DNA of 64,000 bases from NCBI GenBank assembly GCA_001683735.1, contig LUGG01000015.1, forward strand, positions 806,001 to 870,000, read 5' to 3'. The stretch's first letter is position 1, and each line of letters begins with the position of its first letter. The DNA is from Grifola frondosa. Taxonomy: Eukaryota > Basidiomycota > Agaricomycetes > Polyporales > Grifolaceae. The translations under genes were made by a program, and so were the position numbers. Of this stretch, positions 36,414 through 48,392 are shown piece by piece. The notes under the pieces were generated by a model. That model did not search any database. It was not told the DNA's origin and saw nothing but the letters and a program-made list of their open reading frames with translations.

Positions 36414-39400
36414 CAGTTGCGGCGATCAAGTTCACGATAGGACGCATTCGTTGTGCGGACCTTACCCATACTCCAGCTCTTCTCCCCTCTCACCACCGAT
36501 TCGATTCTGCTGCGCCTTATCGCCCCAGCTAACGTTTCTTCCCCTTCTCGTCATTTATTGCTGCTTTTGTCGCCTCCAGCTGACGCCCCACATCTTCTGT
36601 GGCTCAAGACACCGCGCATTATGAACACCCTTGCTGAGCGGCTTAGCCTTTGTCGTAAATGCTATGTGTCACTCTGACGCGCTGCCACTGCATGCGTACA
36701 TCGCAGTGTATTGTCGTCACCCCCGGCTCCACTTCCTCGCGTCGACGTACCTTGCGGTTCAACACCCTTCGCGTTATGAATGTCTTTGATGAGCGGCTGA
36801 GCTAACGCAAGAACTATGCATCGTTCTGCTGCCGTACACATACACCGTAGTGCATCGTCGCTGCTTTCAGCTTCAATTCACTTTCACTCCCCCGTCCCCC
36901 TGACGCGAGTTCTATGTGTCACTGTGTCATTTTGACGCGCTGCTGCTAGTTCACGCGTGCATTGTGGTGTAATGTCGCGGGTCCCACAGGGATCTGTTGT
37001 TTCATACTTGACGTCAGCCATCTGCATCTGTCATGTCCAACATGGTATCGAATCCACCGAGTATGCTGCAGGGTCCAGGTGCACATCGACACCTGCCTGG
37101 ATGGTAGCTTGGTTTCTGTGCATGATGGATGTGCCATACTCGGCGTCACTTCCATGTTCCTCGTGATTCGTATATGCTGCGCCTTCGTTTTTCTCATGAT
37201 CCGTATGCATTGTCAGCGACCGTCTCCATTCCCATTACCACTCACGACGCGTGTACACAACGACAGAGCGGGCATGCACTAGGTCTGTCGTCTGACGCGG
37301 ACTTCAGTTTCGATGGCCATGTTTTTCTCGCTGTCGCCGGGCTGCATCAGACGTGAGTCACGAGAATCCATCTTCAGAATCGCTTGGCTCAGCATCGGAC
37401 TGATGGCACGTTGCTGAATTTCGTTACAGTGCAGCGTGCCTCATGACGATATTGTCATGGACCCATATACACCCATCAGCTGCTCAGCCACGCCGTCTCA
37501 TCTGGCGCCCGCGTCCTGTTCGATGTACAACTGGAGCTTGCAGATTGCCCATCCTGCTCGCAGCCCTATCACCGCGCTGCAAGCAACGGTGTGTCCACGT
37601 CTATGATCGACTGTCTCTGACATCCACGAGCTGCAGCACAATGTTGTTCATGATTCTTCCACGCCACCGTGCCGTTAGTAAGCAGCGGCTTACCCGCCCG
37701 TCACCGGCCGCCTCACTTATTTTTTCTCGCAAGGTTCAGTCAATGATTCTCAACTTGACGCATCGGAGCACGTCTGGTTCCTTCTCGTGGGACCGGGACC
37801 TGGGAGTGTCTGGTACGCAAGTGGGACGCCACCATTCAATTGACCTGCCTACGAACTCTCTGGACACATGCCGAGAACTCTCCTCTCTGGCACGGCAGAG
37901 TCTCTCAGTGTCAGCGGATGCATGGATGAGTCGCCACTTTCTCCACGGAGGGTGTGATGACTGGTCGTGCGCCACAATGCTGTGCTGGAGGACGCGCGGA
38001 GCCATTCATAGAGCTGTCCAGACAGGTCTTGTTCTCTCTGTTTCTACGGCCGCCATCGCACACCGACTCCACCGTACCCAAACCTCCTCCATTCCTCCGA
38101 AATTTCATGCCTGCCACGCCGACGTCGCAGTGGATGATTTGACAGAGGCGGTGCAATCCTCGTCAGCGTTCGGGCCCGGGGTTCCGCGGCGCGTCTGCTT
38201 GCCACACTCGCCTTTCCTGTTCGGGCGCTTGACAGGCGTTCGAATGTTTGGTTTTTGACTTTGATGGCAACTCTGAGGCCGGAGAGGCGCGCGAGCACAT
38301 GTTTACTAAACACCCTCAAGGGGCGCGCGGTGGGTATTTCTTCCTGTTCGAGCGTGTTTGACTAGGTGGGCGATCATTCTTCGCAGAAACGCGTCCGTGG
38401 CGCTAGGTAGCCTGCTAAGCAAGCTTGTCATTGTGGGATTCGCTGTGATTGCGTTTCGGCAGCTTGGTTCTATGTGAACTTTGGAGTGGCATGACTGAAG
38501 CCTGCGACGTTCCCGCTCAAACTGCGATTTCAGCGAAGCTCGACGGTCCGGGGTTTCAAGTGGACCTGCGTCAATCGGAGTATGTCCGTTCCTCCGCTTG
38601 ACATTCTCCGGTTCGCATGATTGTGAATCCGACATTTTCTGAAGGTTCAACGATGCAGAGCAACCCTCCCAAATCCAGAAATCGAACCCTGGCGAACCCT
38701 GGTCAAGAATATGGCGCCATGATGTGTCGCGGTGGTGACGATCCAAAACCCTCTCCTCAAATCGAACACAGGTATCTCCTTCCGGACACGCCGACAGACA
38801 GAACAGCTGGCCCAAACTTTTTCTCGCGCGATGACGACATCCTCGTATCGTTACGAAAGAACCCTATCGTCCCTTTCTCGATTGAGGCAGACGGTTCACA
38901 CCCATATGCTACCCCGATCGCCGAGGTTGCTTCGGGACGATAATCAAGATTCCCTTCTACTTGGTGGCGCACATCCAGGGTCCAGCATATTCGCCTTCAT
39001 GACGAAGCCACTTCCGGATGTTTGTGTTTTAATCGGTCCTGTGTTACGGAGATGTTGCGGCCGTCGACAAACGAGGCACCGTCGCGCTGAGGATATCGGA
39101 CGGGCGACAACCAGTCGTTCTGGCACCCTGGACCTGAATGCTGAACTTCGAGCTTAATTTATGGGTCTTCAGATGATCATGCTGCCAATTCATATTCGCA
39201 AATTTTCGTCCAGATATTCACAAAGACCGTAGACTGCGAGCCTGGACTTTGGAGCACCAGATTGATCCTCCTAGTGCCGATGAAGACCGATCTGCATGCT
39301 GGATATGTGTCAGACCGTACTTGTACTAGGGGTGACTTCTCCGATAAGTGGATTCCTGTGAGCGAACTCTATCAGCGGAGCCTGATTTTGATCCTACGGC

Positions 39401-41212
39401 AGGGACACGATGTGGTGCGCTATCTGATATTGTCCACACGCCCAATTATCATACCACGCGAAGCTCGACATATAAACTTTACAGGTTCCGGGTCGAACCT
39501 CTGTCTCAAATGCGTCGATCGATTCGGTAGATAGCGGGCTCTAGCTCACAGCGCAAGTTACCATCGATGGAGATGGTCTCTGATCATGCACGGACGCCAC
39601 AATCAAGAAACTGATTTCAAGACCTGTGCGCCCAGGACTGCCACTTGCGCAACTGTCTCCATTCCATTCCTCGTGCGGCTTAGCGCCACAGCTCAGACTC
39701 GGACCGATGCTTGGCGATATCAGTATCAGGAACGTGCGTCAGATGCCTGTTCGCGCGCTCGCCTGTTTTGGAGGGCTCTTTGAAGGTGGTGTAGGAATGG
39801 TGTGCGCGGTGCGGTGAAACCTTCTTGTACAGTGCTTAGCATGACTCGTCAAATGATGGATCGCACTTGCATGGCGCCTTGTTACTGGTATGGTACATAG
39901 CAGGTAGTATGAAAAGTTTGTTATGTATATACATAGCAACTGACCCGAATATATGTGGCTCGTTTTGGCGATGATAGGGTGGCTGATCTTGTATGCATTT
40001 GGAAGGTGTCGTGAATGTGTACTTGTTACGTTGATAATCGATGAGATGAAGACTCGACGACCGTGGACTATGTTATTTTTGTTCAAAACGAGCACTGTCA
40101 GAAATACACTGACGATCCCACACAATCGCATCGAGACGAACGAATTCAAACTCTGCTGAACCATGTCGGCACAACAGTCGGACACATTTATCAGAACAGA
40201 GATATTAGGGACCGTCACTGCACTCTTCGAGCCATGGGAACACAGCAGTGAGTCTATCGCGGGTCCTCGCCATCTTTTCGGGCTGCCTGACAGATACCGA
40301 ATGTTCTTGCCAGCGTCATTCTCAGCTGGCATATCACGGTCTGGACTGCGTGTGCATCCTGTGACCAGCGCGTGCTGCCCACGGAAGCATTCACTTGAGT
40401 GTCTTCGACGAACTTTGCGGGCTCAATCGTGGAGCTCCGTGTCACGTTCGAGTGTGAAATTGGCCGTGCTTCATATAGAGACCCTATTTGCCCTTCTGCA
40501 TTGATTGTCGCCTTCGGTAGACGGAACTTGCAGCTTCCCAAATGCCCCTCCGTCGAGCTTGTATGTTCGCAGGCTACAGGGCAGATCAAATAACTGTCAC
40601 GGACCGCCAGTTTTCCGGCGGGGCAGAAACATGAATGGAAACTCACCCTCGGCCCTCATCAGGACAGTCCAATCACCGGTGATCCAGAGAAACGCGAAGC
40701 ATTCATGCTTCGAGCGCTTCTGGAGGCTTCAGAATATGTCTGGAGTGCGCACACCACCAATCCCTGTCGTCCAAGTAAGCGAGTCGCAGTTCTTCTATGC
40801 GTCGGAGGGTGCCGCGAGAAGCTGCAGGAGGGTGAGTAGAAAGAACTGCTATCAATATAGAAGGGTGATACTACGGACCTTCTACAGGTTTCTCGTTCTC
40901 CGACCTAACGGACCGTGCTGTATTAGCAAACAACAGGCATTGAGAAAGCACACCACTGGCATAGGGCATGTCCGTAAATTTCCGCCGAGCCCCTCATGCC
41001 GAAGAGCATGTTACAGGACTTTGATGTGCATGGATAATAGATTCCAGGGGTGTTGGGCATGTTACGGCGAGAGATGGATGGGGCTTGCTCAGTGGAAGTT
41101 CTCGGAGCCATGCCGGGGAAACAGAATCCTTGCATTTCAAGCGTGCCAACAAATGATACTCAGCAAAGAGAATGGCCTGCATTCCTCTACGATGTGACAA
41201 GAAACGGCACAG
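36414..41212. other. Gene-poor stretch, degenerate repeats
   Basis: No family-level coding match was found on either strand. Loose direct repeats occur at about 36.60-36.72, 36.76-36.85 and 36.90-36.98 kb (shared GAGCGGCTKAGC, TATGTGTCACT and GACGCGCTGC blocks). The 271-codon plus-strand frame at 37443-38258 lacks any motif. A plus-strand ATG near 40162 opens MSAQQSDTFIRTEILGTVTA with a possible GT donor after EPWEHSS, which may be the first exon of an unknown gene, but the continuation could not be traced. Confidence 0.4.
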
Positions 41213-44077
41213 CTAAAAATCCATGAGACGTCCGCCTCCCTTGTCCACGGCTATTCGGATGCGATCGCCAGCATCGACATCCTTAAACTATCGTGGTTAC
41301 ATGTCAGGATCATATTCAACTGCAAGATATGGCGGGGTTGTCCAACGCAAGGGGCACATACCGTGAGTTCCCTGGTGCGATGTAAACTCTCGATCTCATC
41401 TACTCTATCCCTCACGCCGTCAAGCAACTCGTCGAACCCTGGAGCATTTACCACTTGCTGTGCAGCATTGAGGAGCAGCACCGAATCAGGCGTTACGTCG
41501 TGGTGAGTCTAAACCACATCGTATGAAACCAAGTGTGAGTTTGATCGCATGCAGGAAAGCTCACATCAATTGCTATGATATTTGCTCGGTCGAGTTCTAT
41601 CAATATATTGACTCATTAATTTCGCCGATTTGAGCACAAATCATCCCCACACACCTTCTAGGAAATCCGGGCGTGTCATAATCTGCCGGCATTCATACTA
41701 CAGCCAGATCAGCAACAGACACAAATAGACATAGTCCTGCTCACATATGAAATCTTGGGTAACGGCAACTCCTCCAGGTTGTCCTCCGAGAGTTCACCAC
41801 GCGCGATCGCCTCTGCGCGCTTGCGCTCGTCTTCCTCCCGTTTCTGGACAAATGCACGCAGGAGCAGCCAGGAGCACGAGCTCCACTTCTGCTCGTCCAT
41901 CACGTCGTCGTCGCAGTCCGGGATCAGTCCAATCTGGCTCAGCAACCATGCCTTCTCGACGCCAGCATGTGCTCTGCGTGCTCCAGCATGTGCTTCGCCT
42001 TGGACACACGGCTCAGGTACGTGAGCCGCCCGCCTATGATGGTGATGACCTTCTTGAATACTTCCGGGTCGTCCTTCTGATGTTTCGCGTTCATCCGCAT
42101 GCGCATGGATGTCCGTAGGGCTTCCTTGTATGACAAGTCGGACACGGCGACGACCTAGAACTGGCTATCAATAAGGATAAAATGATGGCGGAGTGAAAGA
42201 TGCTAACATGCATTCTGCTGGCGTTCTTGCCTGTCCTACAGTAAGCCTGCTGCTAACTCGTGCTATAAAAAGTGTACGACTCACGCATCACGAAGAACGG
42301 CCAGGCGTCATCCCTATGATGGTCCACATGAGACGATCGAAGTCAGAGACCAAGGATACGACGTACGTGCTAAACACCATGGTCAGAATGCCTAAACCGT
42401 TGTCAGGATCGTGGAGAAGATAGATTCACGAAAGAAAATACCGCTGGCTGCCCAGGCCTCCGCGCGCTGCTGGAACTGCAAAAGAATGTTTCTACCGTCG
42501 TCATTGTGGTCGAAAAAGTGGATGTTGTTCAAAATCAGGATGAGAGGTTTGCCCTTGCTTTTGGAGTGGCGAAGCGCCACTTTCTCCAGCTTATTCAGAG
42601 CTATGCAACCTCGCTTCAGACGGTGAGAGATACAATGTACAAAATATAACGCACCTCGTTCTATGTCCAATGCTGGACCGCCTACGTATCAATTGTCAAT
42701 TCCGGGCCCCATCAGAATTCGGACGAAGCTCGCCTTCGCGTGGGTCGCGCCTCTGAAACAAGCCCGTCTGCGAATCCTCGTTGTATTCATAGTTCAGTGC
42801 TTTCCCCAGCCTCAGACGGAATACTTCGAGATCGGGGTGTGCATCGCACATTGAGACGCCCTCCGCCTGGATCGCTTGCATGGCATCGAAGATCATGGTA
42901 GTTTTGCCGGATCCCTGCAACGAGAATGAGTACGTACATGCAGAGTCCTCATGTTTCTCGATCTACCTTCGGTCCAAGCAACATGAAGTAGTGCCCGAAT
43001 TCTTCGCCGTGGACAATCTGGTCGATGAGATCCTGTTCTTTGCGCCGAAGGTGTTGCGTCCACGGGCCGTCCAAATCCCACTCGAGCTCTTCCAAGATAG
43101 TCAGAACATTTTCATGTCTCTTTTTCCCGTGAGAGGCAAGTTCGAGTGCAGGGTCGTAACCAGCGGCAAAGGCCTTTTCGATCTGTAGGCAAATCAGCAA
43201 GGTTTGTAGGAATGACGGGATAAGTGCTAACTTTACGAAGGACATTCTCCTTGTACCAGGCCACGTAAACTATTCCGCCGACGAACACTGAAGAGACAAA
43301 GTCAGCCTGATATTTTTCTATGCAATCAGGATGAAGGAGCTAATACATCTCAATTGTGAATCTTCCAGGCGTACAATTCGAAATCAAGCGGTGACGAGGA
43401 ACTCGAACACTTGACGTCAGATCCATAAAGGCTTCACATCCAGAACAGCTTCATCAAGTGAACAAAGAATTATTATAACGACAACAGTGAAACAACTGGT
43501 CAATAAAGGAGAGATGACAAAACGTCTATGGTCGATATGCCAAAATTCCGCAGATAAGCATAATCCGCATACGAAACAAGTGTAAGATCAAGTTGTGAGG
43601 AAGTCGAGCTTTGACATTACGGTGGTACGCAGCAGCTTCAGATCCCTGGTGCGAGCCTCCGCACATCACATCTCTTTCACGCTCAAAGCCGTTTCATCAT
43701 GTGGACGGCGAATTCCATAGTAAACGATGGCGGACAATAGTGAACCAGGTGCAATATGAATCAAGTCCAATATGTTTTTGTGGTGACGTACATATCACAA
43801 CACCAAAAGCGGTGGCGAACAGAGCATCGGAAACACCACTGCCTCCTCCACGCGCAGGGTAAGGGCTCTCAGGCGGTAATTTTAACTCCTCTTCTCTTGT
43901 TGGAGGTTTCAAAGGCGTAGATTTTTCATTGTTCAGAGCACGGCTGTAAGAAAAGTACCGCCCATTGAGTTTCCGCATGACCGTTGCCTCAGCCCACAGA
44001 CTCGGAGTTTGATGTACTGCGAGACGCCTCGGCGAGAAACCTGCCAGCAGACATAATCGTGAAGCAGTAAGACTCAT
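41213..44077 (-). CDS. Mitochondrial AAA ATPase, copy 1
   Basis: A fungal AAA-type ATPase with an N-terminal mitochondrial signal (MSLTASRLCLLAGFSPRRLA), one membrane segment (GVVI-FVGGIVYVAWY across an intron), a P-loop GPK-GSGKTT split by an intron, the Walker-B-like strand PLILILNNIHFFDHND (Asn where Asp/Glu is usual), FFVMRKNASRMH and a C-terminal helical/winged-helix region (SDLSYKEALRTSMRMRMNAK; LIPDCDDDVMDEQKWSSCSW) ending in TRELT-FKDVDAGDRIR. About a dozen exons. One intron, at REG-GPALDIER, uses a GC donor. The copy lacks one C at 41960/41961 compared with copy 2, shifting the frame after HMLA; otherwise it is complete. The start of the duplicated block coincides with this gene's stop codon. 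Confidence 0.8.
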
Positions 44078-46337
44078 GAGGAAAAGTACGTGGTAACAAT
44101 CGAATTCTCATTGCGCCAAGAATTAAACATGTCATGATCACCGCTGCCGGAACTCAAAGTTGCCACACGGCCGTCTTCAAGCTTCAGCTCGCCGCCGCCG
44201 ATCGACGTCTGAGCTGTCCCCGCGTCGTCTCTCATTGGCTCCTTCCTGCGATCCCCTCCTGCTCTCCTCATTTTTCAGTCTCTTTTCAAGCGCTGAGCAT
44301 CTCCTCGTTTCCTCCTTGCCTGCGCTGCTCTCCGTCTTCGCGATCCACTCTCGGACACTCTCAGATGTGCTCAGCCGTCCTCCCCCTCGCATATTCCCTC
44401 CATTCCTCGTCGTCCTCGTCCCGCCCTTCGTGTTTGAGAATCGCTGTCGCGCCCGCGCCATACAAAGGACGTGCAGACGTGTGGGAGCAACGACGTAGCG
44501 GCGGCAGAGTCTCCGGCGGCAGAGTTTGTAGTCCGAGTTGCAACGGGTCCTGTGCGAATGCCATCCAGTGAGTGTTCCTACATCTGTCGCTCCTTATATC
44601 CCACTAACGGCGCCATCCGTCCAACTCGTCGACAGCACCTGCACCCATATGTCTTGCCCACCGTCCACTAGTGCTCCTGCCTCCATGTCTCTTCCGGTGC
44701 AAACCTTGCCTTCTCGTCCTCCCTTACCTCTCACCCAATCCCTCCAGTGCTGCACGCCGTGCGACGATCTGACCCTTCTCGCGCAACGCCGACAGCCTCC
44801 AAAGTCTGTGTACCCTAGGTTCTGCGCACATGCTCGTCCGAGCATGATGCGACTCTGAGTTCACTCAATCCGTACCTTACACATCTTCTCCTCAGCCGGC
44901 GAGCGCGTCCGTCCGTGAGCACACCCTCGACAACATGCCCCACCGAGTGCAGACTTCACCATATCGAGACGGCGCCGTCGTCAAGTATGGCTGCATGCTG
45001 CGGACAATTCCATTACCCCAGGTGCGTCGTGGTCGTGCCAGGAAGACGCTGTAGCGCCGCATCCTCCGCAGCGCGAGATGTGTGCAACTTCCGAACGCTG
45101 CACGCAGCCTCCATAGATTGCTTAAAACCACCATCACTACCATCACACGCGACACCGTGCCCCGAACCGTGTTCCGCGTCAACACCCACGAGATCTGCAT
45201 TGGCCCATCAAATTCAAACTCGGTGCTCCCATCCATCCCCACACGACACTCAATGCCGTACCAACTGCGCCCAAGGGCGCACGACGTCCGCCAACCGCGC
45301 CGGCGCGTGTCTGCGCTTGTCCACGCTCGCCCGCACACCGGCGTCGGCTCTTCTCCAGCTCCGTCTCTATCTCTATCTCGCCCGCGACCCATGTCCCCAC
45401 CACGTACCCCACCGCCGGCGTCGATGACCGCCTCGCTCACTCATCCCACGAATGCGTCACACCGGCATCTCATCCGCGATCCTATCATGCAGCTGACACT
45501 CTAACCCAACCGCTCATCCACCATCCGCCGTCCAACACTTCGCGTCGCCCCACCAGCTCCGGCAATGCCCCTAAAGTATCAGTCTCTGGCCGACGCCTCA
45601 CTCGACCTACTTTCTAGATACACATGAGTGCCGTACGCGTGGCCCATCTGCGCAACGCCGCGCTTGAGCACCCTTCGCGTTCACACACAACGTAAGTGGC
45701 TCTTACTCCCTCCAGCTCGTACTGGGCCACCCGAGCGCACACAGCTGCATGCACTCGCTCCCGATGCGCTGCACGCGTGTCTCGACATCGCCTTTCCATC
45801 ATACATGGCCGGACACTGCGAGCGTGCGTGAGTCGCCCTCCGCCAAGGTGCGTCCGAGTCATCTTCTCCCCCTTTTTTTCCCCTTCCTTTCGCCTCGTCT
45901 CGTTTCTCGTCTGCTGCACGTCCGACTCCAGACGCTCCGGGCGTGCCAGACCGCCAGACCCTGCTCAGTGTGCGCGAGAACGGAGGCCCATCCACTGCGC
46001 CGTACACGTATCTGCCTACCGCCGCCGCACACGCGGGAGCATGCGTACCGTATCTACCGCTGTAACTACGTACTGTATCCCCCGAATCCAGTCGTCATCG
46101 CGCCGTCTGTCCGTGCTGTGAGAGTCGACCAAACTGTGTGAGTTTGAGGTGAGTTGTGTGTCCGGCGGGCATCTGCTCGCGCATGTAAGAGATGGGTGGG
46201 GAGATGGAGACAGAGATGGAAACAGACCAGCTATTAGACGTGCATGCGTCGTCTGCTGCGGACTCCGTACCCGATGGGATGTGTTGCACGACGCCTGAGA
46301 TCTATGTGAGTAGAGTCAAGAGGGAGCTGTGTGGATA
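44078..46337. other. Unassigned C/T-rich stretch between AAA copies
   Basis: The first ~90 bp are shared with the region upstream of AAA copy 2, then homology ends near 44166. The remaining sequence is C/T-rich on the plus strand with long overlapping open frames on both strands and no motif. I see no supported gene. Confidence 0.4.
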
Positions 46338-46367
46338 GACTGGACTGGACTGGACTGGACTGGACTG
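46338..46367 (+). repeat. Microsatellite (GACTG)6
   Basis: Six perfect tandem copies of the pentamer GACTG are visible. The repeat is a multiple of five bases and lies outside any supported coding frame. Confidence 0.9.
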
Positions 46368-47099
46368 GTGGGTAGCGGGAGGAGCAACGTATGCCGCAGC
46401 TGAGAGATGGAGACGGGAGGAAGATGGGTGCAAGAGCGAGGGAGCGAGGGGTGGGGGCAGAGGTGCATCGAAGGCATATTTATACGCACAGGGACCGCAC
46501 CGTCACCTGCGCACGACGACGGCCCTGAACCGCGCACGGACGCACGTCGCGAAGCACGCCGTCCACCGGCGAAACGCACCAGCCCCACACACGGTCGCAC
46601 AGCAAGACAGAGTCGCCGTGTGGTGCGCGGGCCAGATGCACGAAACAAATTCGCTGCTACGGTGGGGACCTCGGGAAGAGAAGAGACTAGAATTATGGAG
46701 GAGAGGGAAAGAGGGACGGGACGGACGGGAAGAAAAAAGAAATGGTCGGATGGAACTGACCGGTAGGGTGGCGGCGTTCCACAGCAACGTTCACCGTCAG
46801 GGTCGCGGGTGATACAACGATCGACGTGATGATCGGGTGCGAGTCCAACCGCCGCTTGCGCAGATGTGAATCCCCGCGCTGGACGTTCGTGTGCGGTGGC
46901 CGCTTCATGCGTGCGGGATTCTGCACAGAATAATAAAATAAGAATTAGAATAAAAATAAAGATATGGAAGCCCCGAGCACGCATCGGTCATGCAAAAATT
47001 TCTGCACAGCGACGGGCTCGCACTCGTCGCGAATGGGCCGTCGACAGTGCACGGACGACGAGCTCGTATCTGGGAAAAGAATCAGATGATCACGCGAAA
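46368..47099. other. Unassigned sequence
   Basis: GC-rich, with antiparallel open frames (for example a 222-codon frame on the minus strand ending at 46316) that show no domain. Possibly the upstream part of the gene annotated at 47100-48392. Confidence 0.35.
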
Positions 47100-48392
47100 G
47101 ACTGGAAGCGTCTCGACGCACTGTGACGACAGAGAGCGACGCGGATGGCTACGTGGATATGCCCCCGTCCCTGGCATGTTCGTGATGTACGGCATTCGCA
47201 AATACGCAATGGCGAGCTGCTCGAATCCACGTCCGAAAAGTATCAGGCAGACCTGGAAGGACTCCGGTGCTGCCAGTGGTAGTATTTGTGAGAATAGCAC
47301 GGCGGCGTGCCGGGTCCTGTCCGACGAGCATCTCGCAAATTACGCCGACCTTGGCATTGAGAATTTGCAGGCCCGCGTTTCGCGTTGGCAAGCGTCGCGT
47401 AGCCACGAACGCGCGAACGCTGCCCCTGGTCCGTCGTCATACTTTCACGAGTGGCCAAGTCACTCTGGATGCGAATCACGGATGCTACCGACAGCACGAC
47501 GAGTTCTCGTCCTGTCGCCAGACTCCGTCACTCCCACCGAGTCCGCTTCGTACCAGACCCGTTAAATCTGGATGCAATCCGAGTCTTGCACGCTCCTACG
47601 ACGATCGAACCCCATCCCGAACTGCTCTCTATTTTGCGTCAGCTCTCAGCGCTCATATTCATCTTCGCACTCACCTCCGTCCTCGAGCCATGCCCGGAAG
47701 ACGACCTATCGGTGCGACCAAACATGCGGTTTACGACACCGCTTTTGGGGACATCAGAGGACGCCTGCGCTCCGCCATCAACGACGAGCTGTGTAAGCAT
47801 TCCACCCGTGTCAAAGAAACCAATCCGTAGAGACTCACCATCCAAAACATGACTGGCACTTTGTCCCGTTCAGGTCGATTGGCATTGCCAGGAAAAGGCC
47901 GCGCGCAGATGTACTGGACCATCCGCCTTCTACCGCCGCATCGTCGTCCGCCACAGGCTCATTCTCGTGGGCTGGCCCGAAGGCATCATATTCCAGAACC
48001 TCAGCAGCGTCCGAGGTGGCATCGACACGCTCCGGACTCTGTTTGGCCTCTGGAATGCCGGTGTCCTCCATTTTGAGCGCATCGAGCACGAGCATCTTGT
48101 CGTGCTGAACGAGAGATCTGCCGCACCGGGAAAATTCATCGAGGCCTTGCCTTGGTACCGCAGTGACCTGTGTAAGCACAGGTACAGATGGGTGACGAAT
48201 CCGCTGGATCTGCCGCGACGCAGGAAGGCGACGGGTGTGAAGACGCCGTGGTACGTGTCAGATGAGATTGAAGAGTGGGCTGGGCGGGATTTGAGGGCGC
48301 AGGAGGTGCGGGAGGTCGAGGACATCGAGCAGTTTGAGGAATCTGAGTGCACGGTGGAGGAGATTGATGAGATTGAGGAATTCGATGACTAG
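47100..48392 (+). CDS. Uncharacterised fungal coiled-coil protein with a C-terminal GWP-type domain (frame broken)
   Basis: Not a named family; it resembles a group of uncharacterised basidiomycete proteins that I know only by pattern. Pieces in different frames follow in a sensible order: an acidic DADGYVDMPPSLA segment, a helical LLESTSEKYQADLEGLRCCQ, VLSDEHLANYADLGIENLQA, then after a likely intron (GTAAGC near 47794 to TTCAG near 47867) the C-terminal block VVRHRLILVGWPEGIIFQNL, LRTLFGLWNAGVLHFERIEH and PWYRSDLCKHRYRW, finishing in an acidic Glu/Asp tail. At least two frame changes are needed. The final 140 codons are open and the best supported part. The start is not known. It sits between the two AAA gene copies. 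Confidence 0.45.

Noticed and set aside
37443..38258. 271-codon plus-strand open frame
   Set aside because: No domain, no signal, composition like neighbouring non-coding sequence; other frames are equally open in parts.
38677..38705. GAACCCTGG repeats resembling a tRNA B-box
   Set aside because: No A-box at suitable distance and no acceptor stem pairing could be found.
40505..41197. 230-codon plus-strand open frame before the AAA copy
   Set aside because: Cys/Arg/Phe-rich without pattern; no family and no supporting splice sites.
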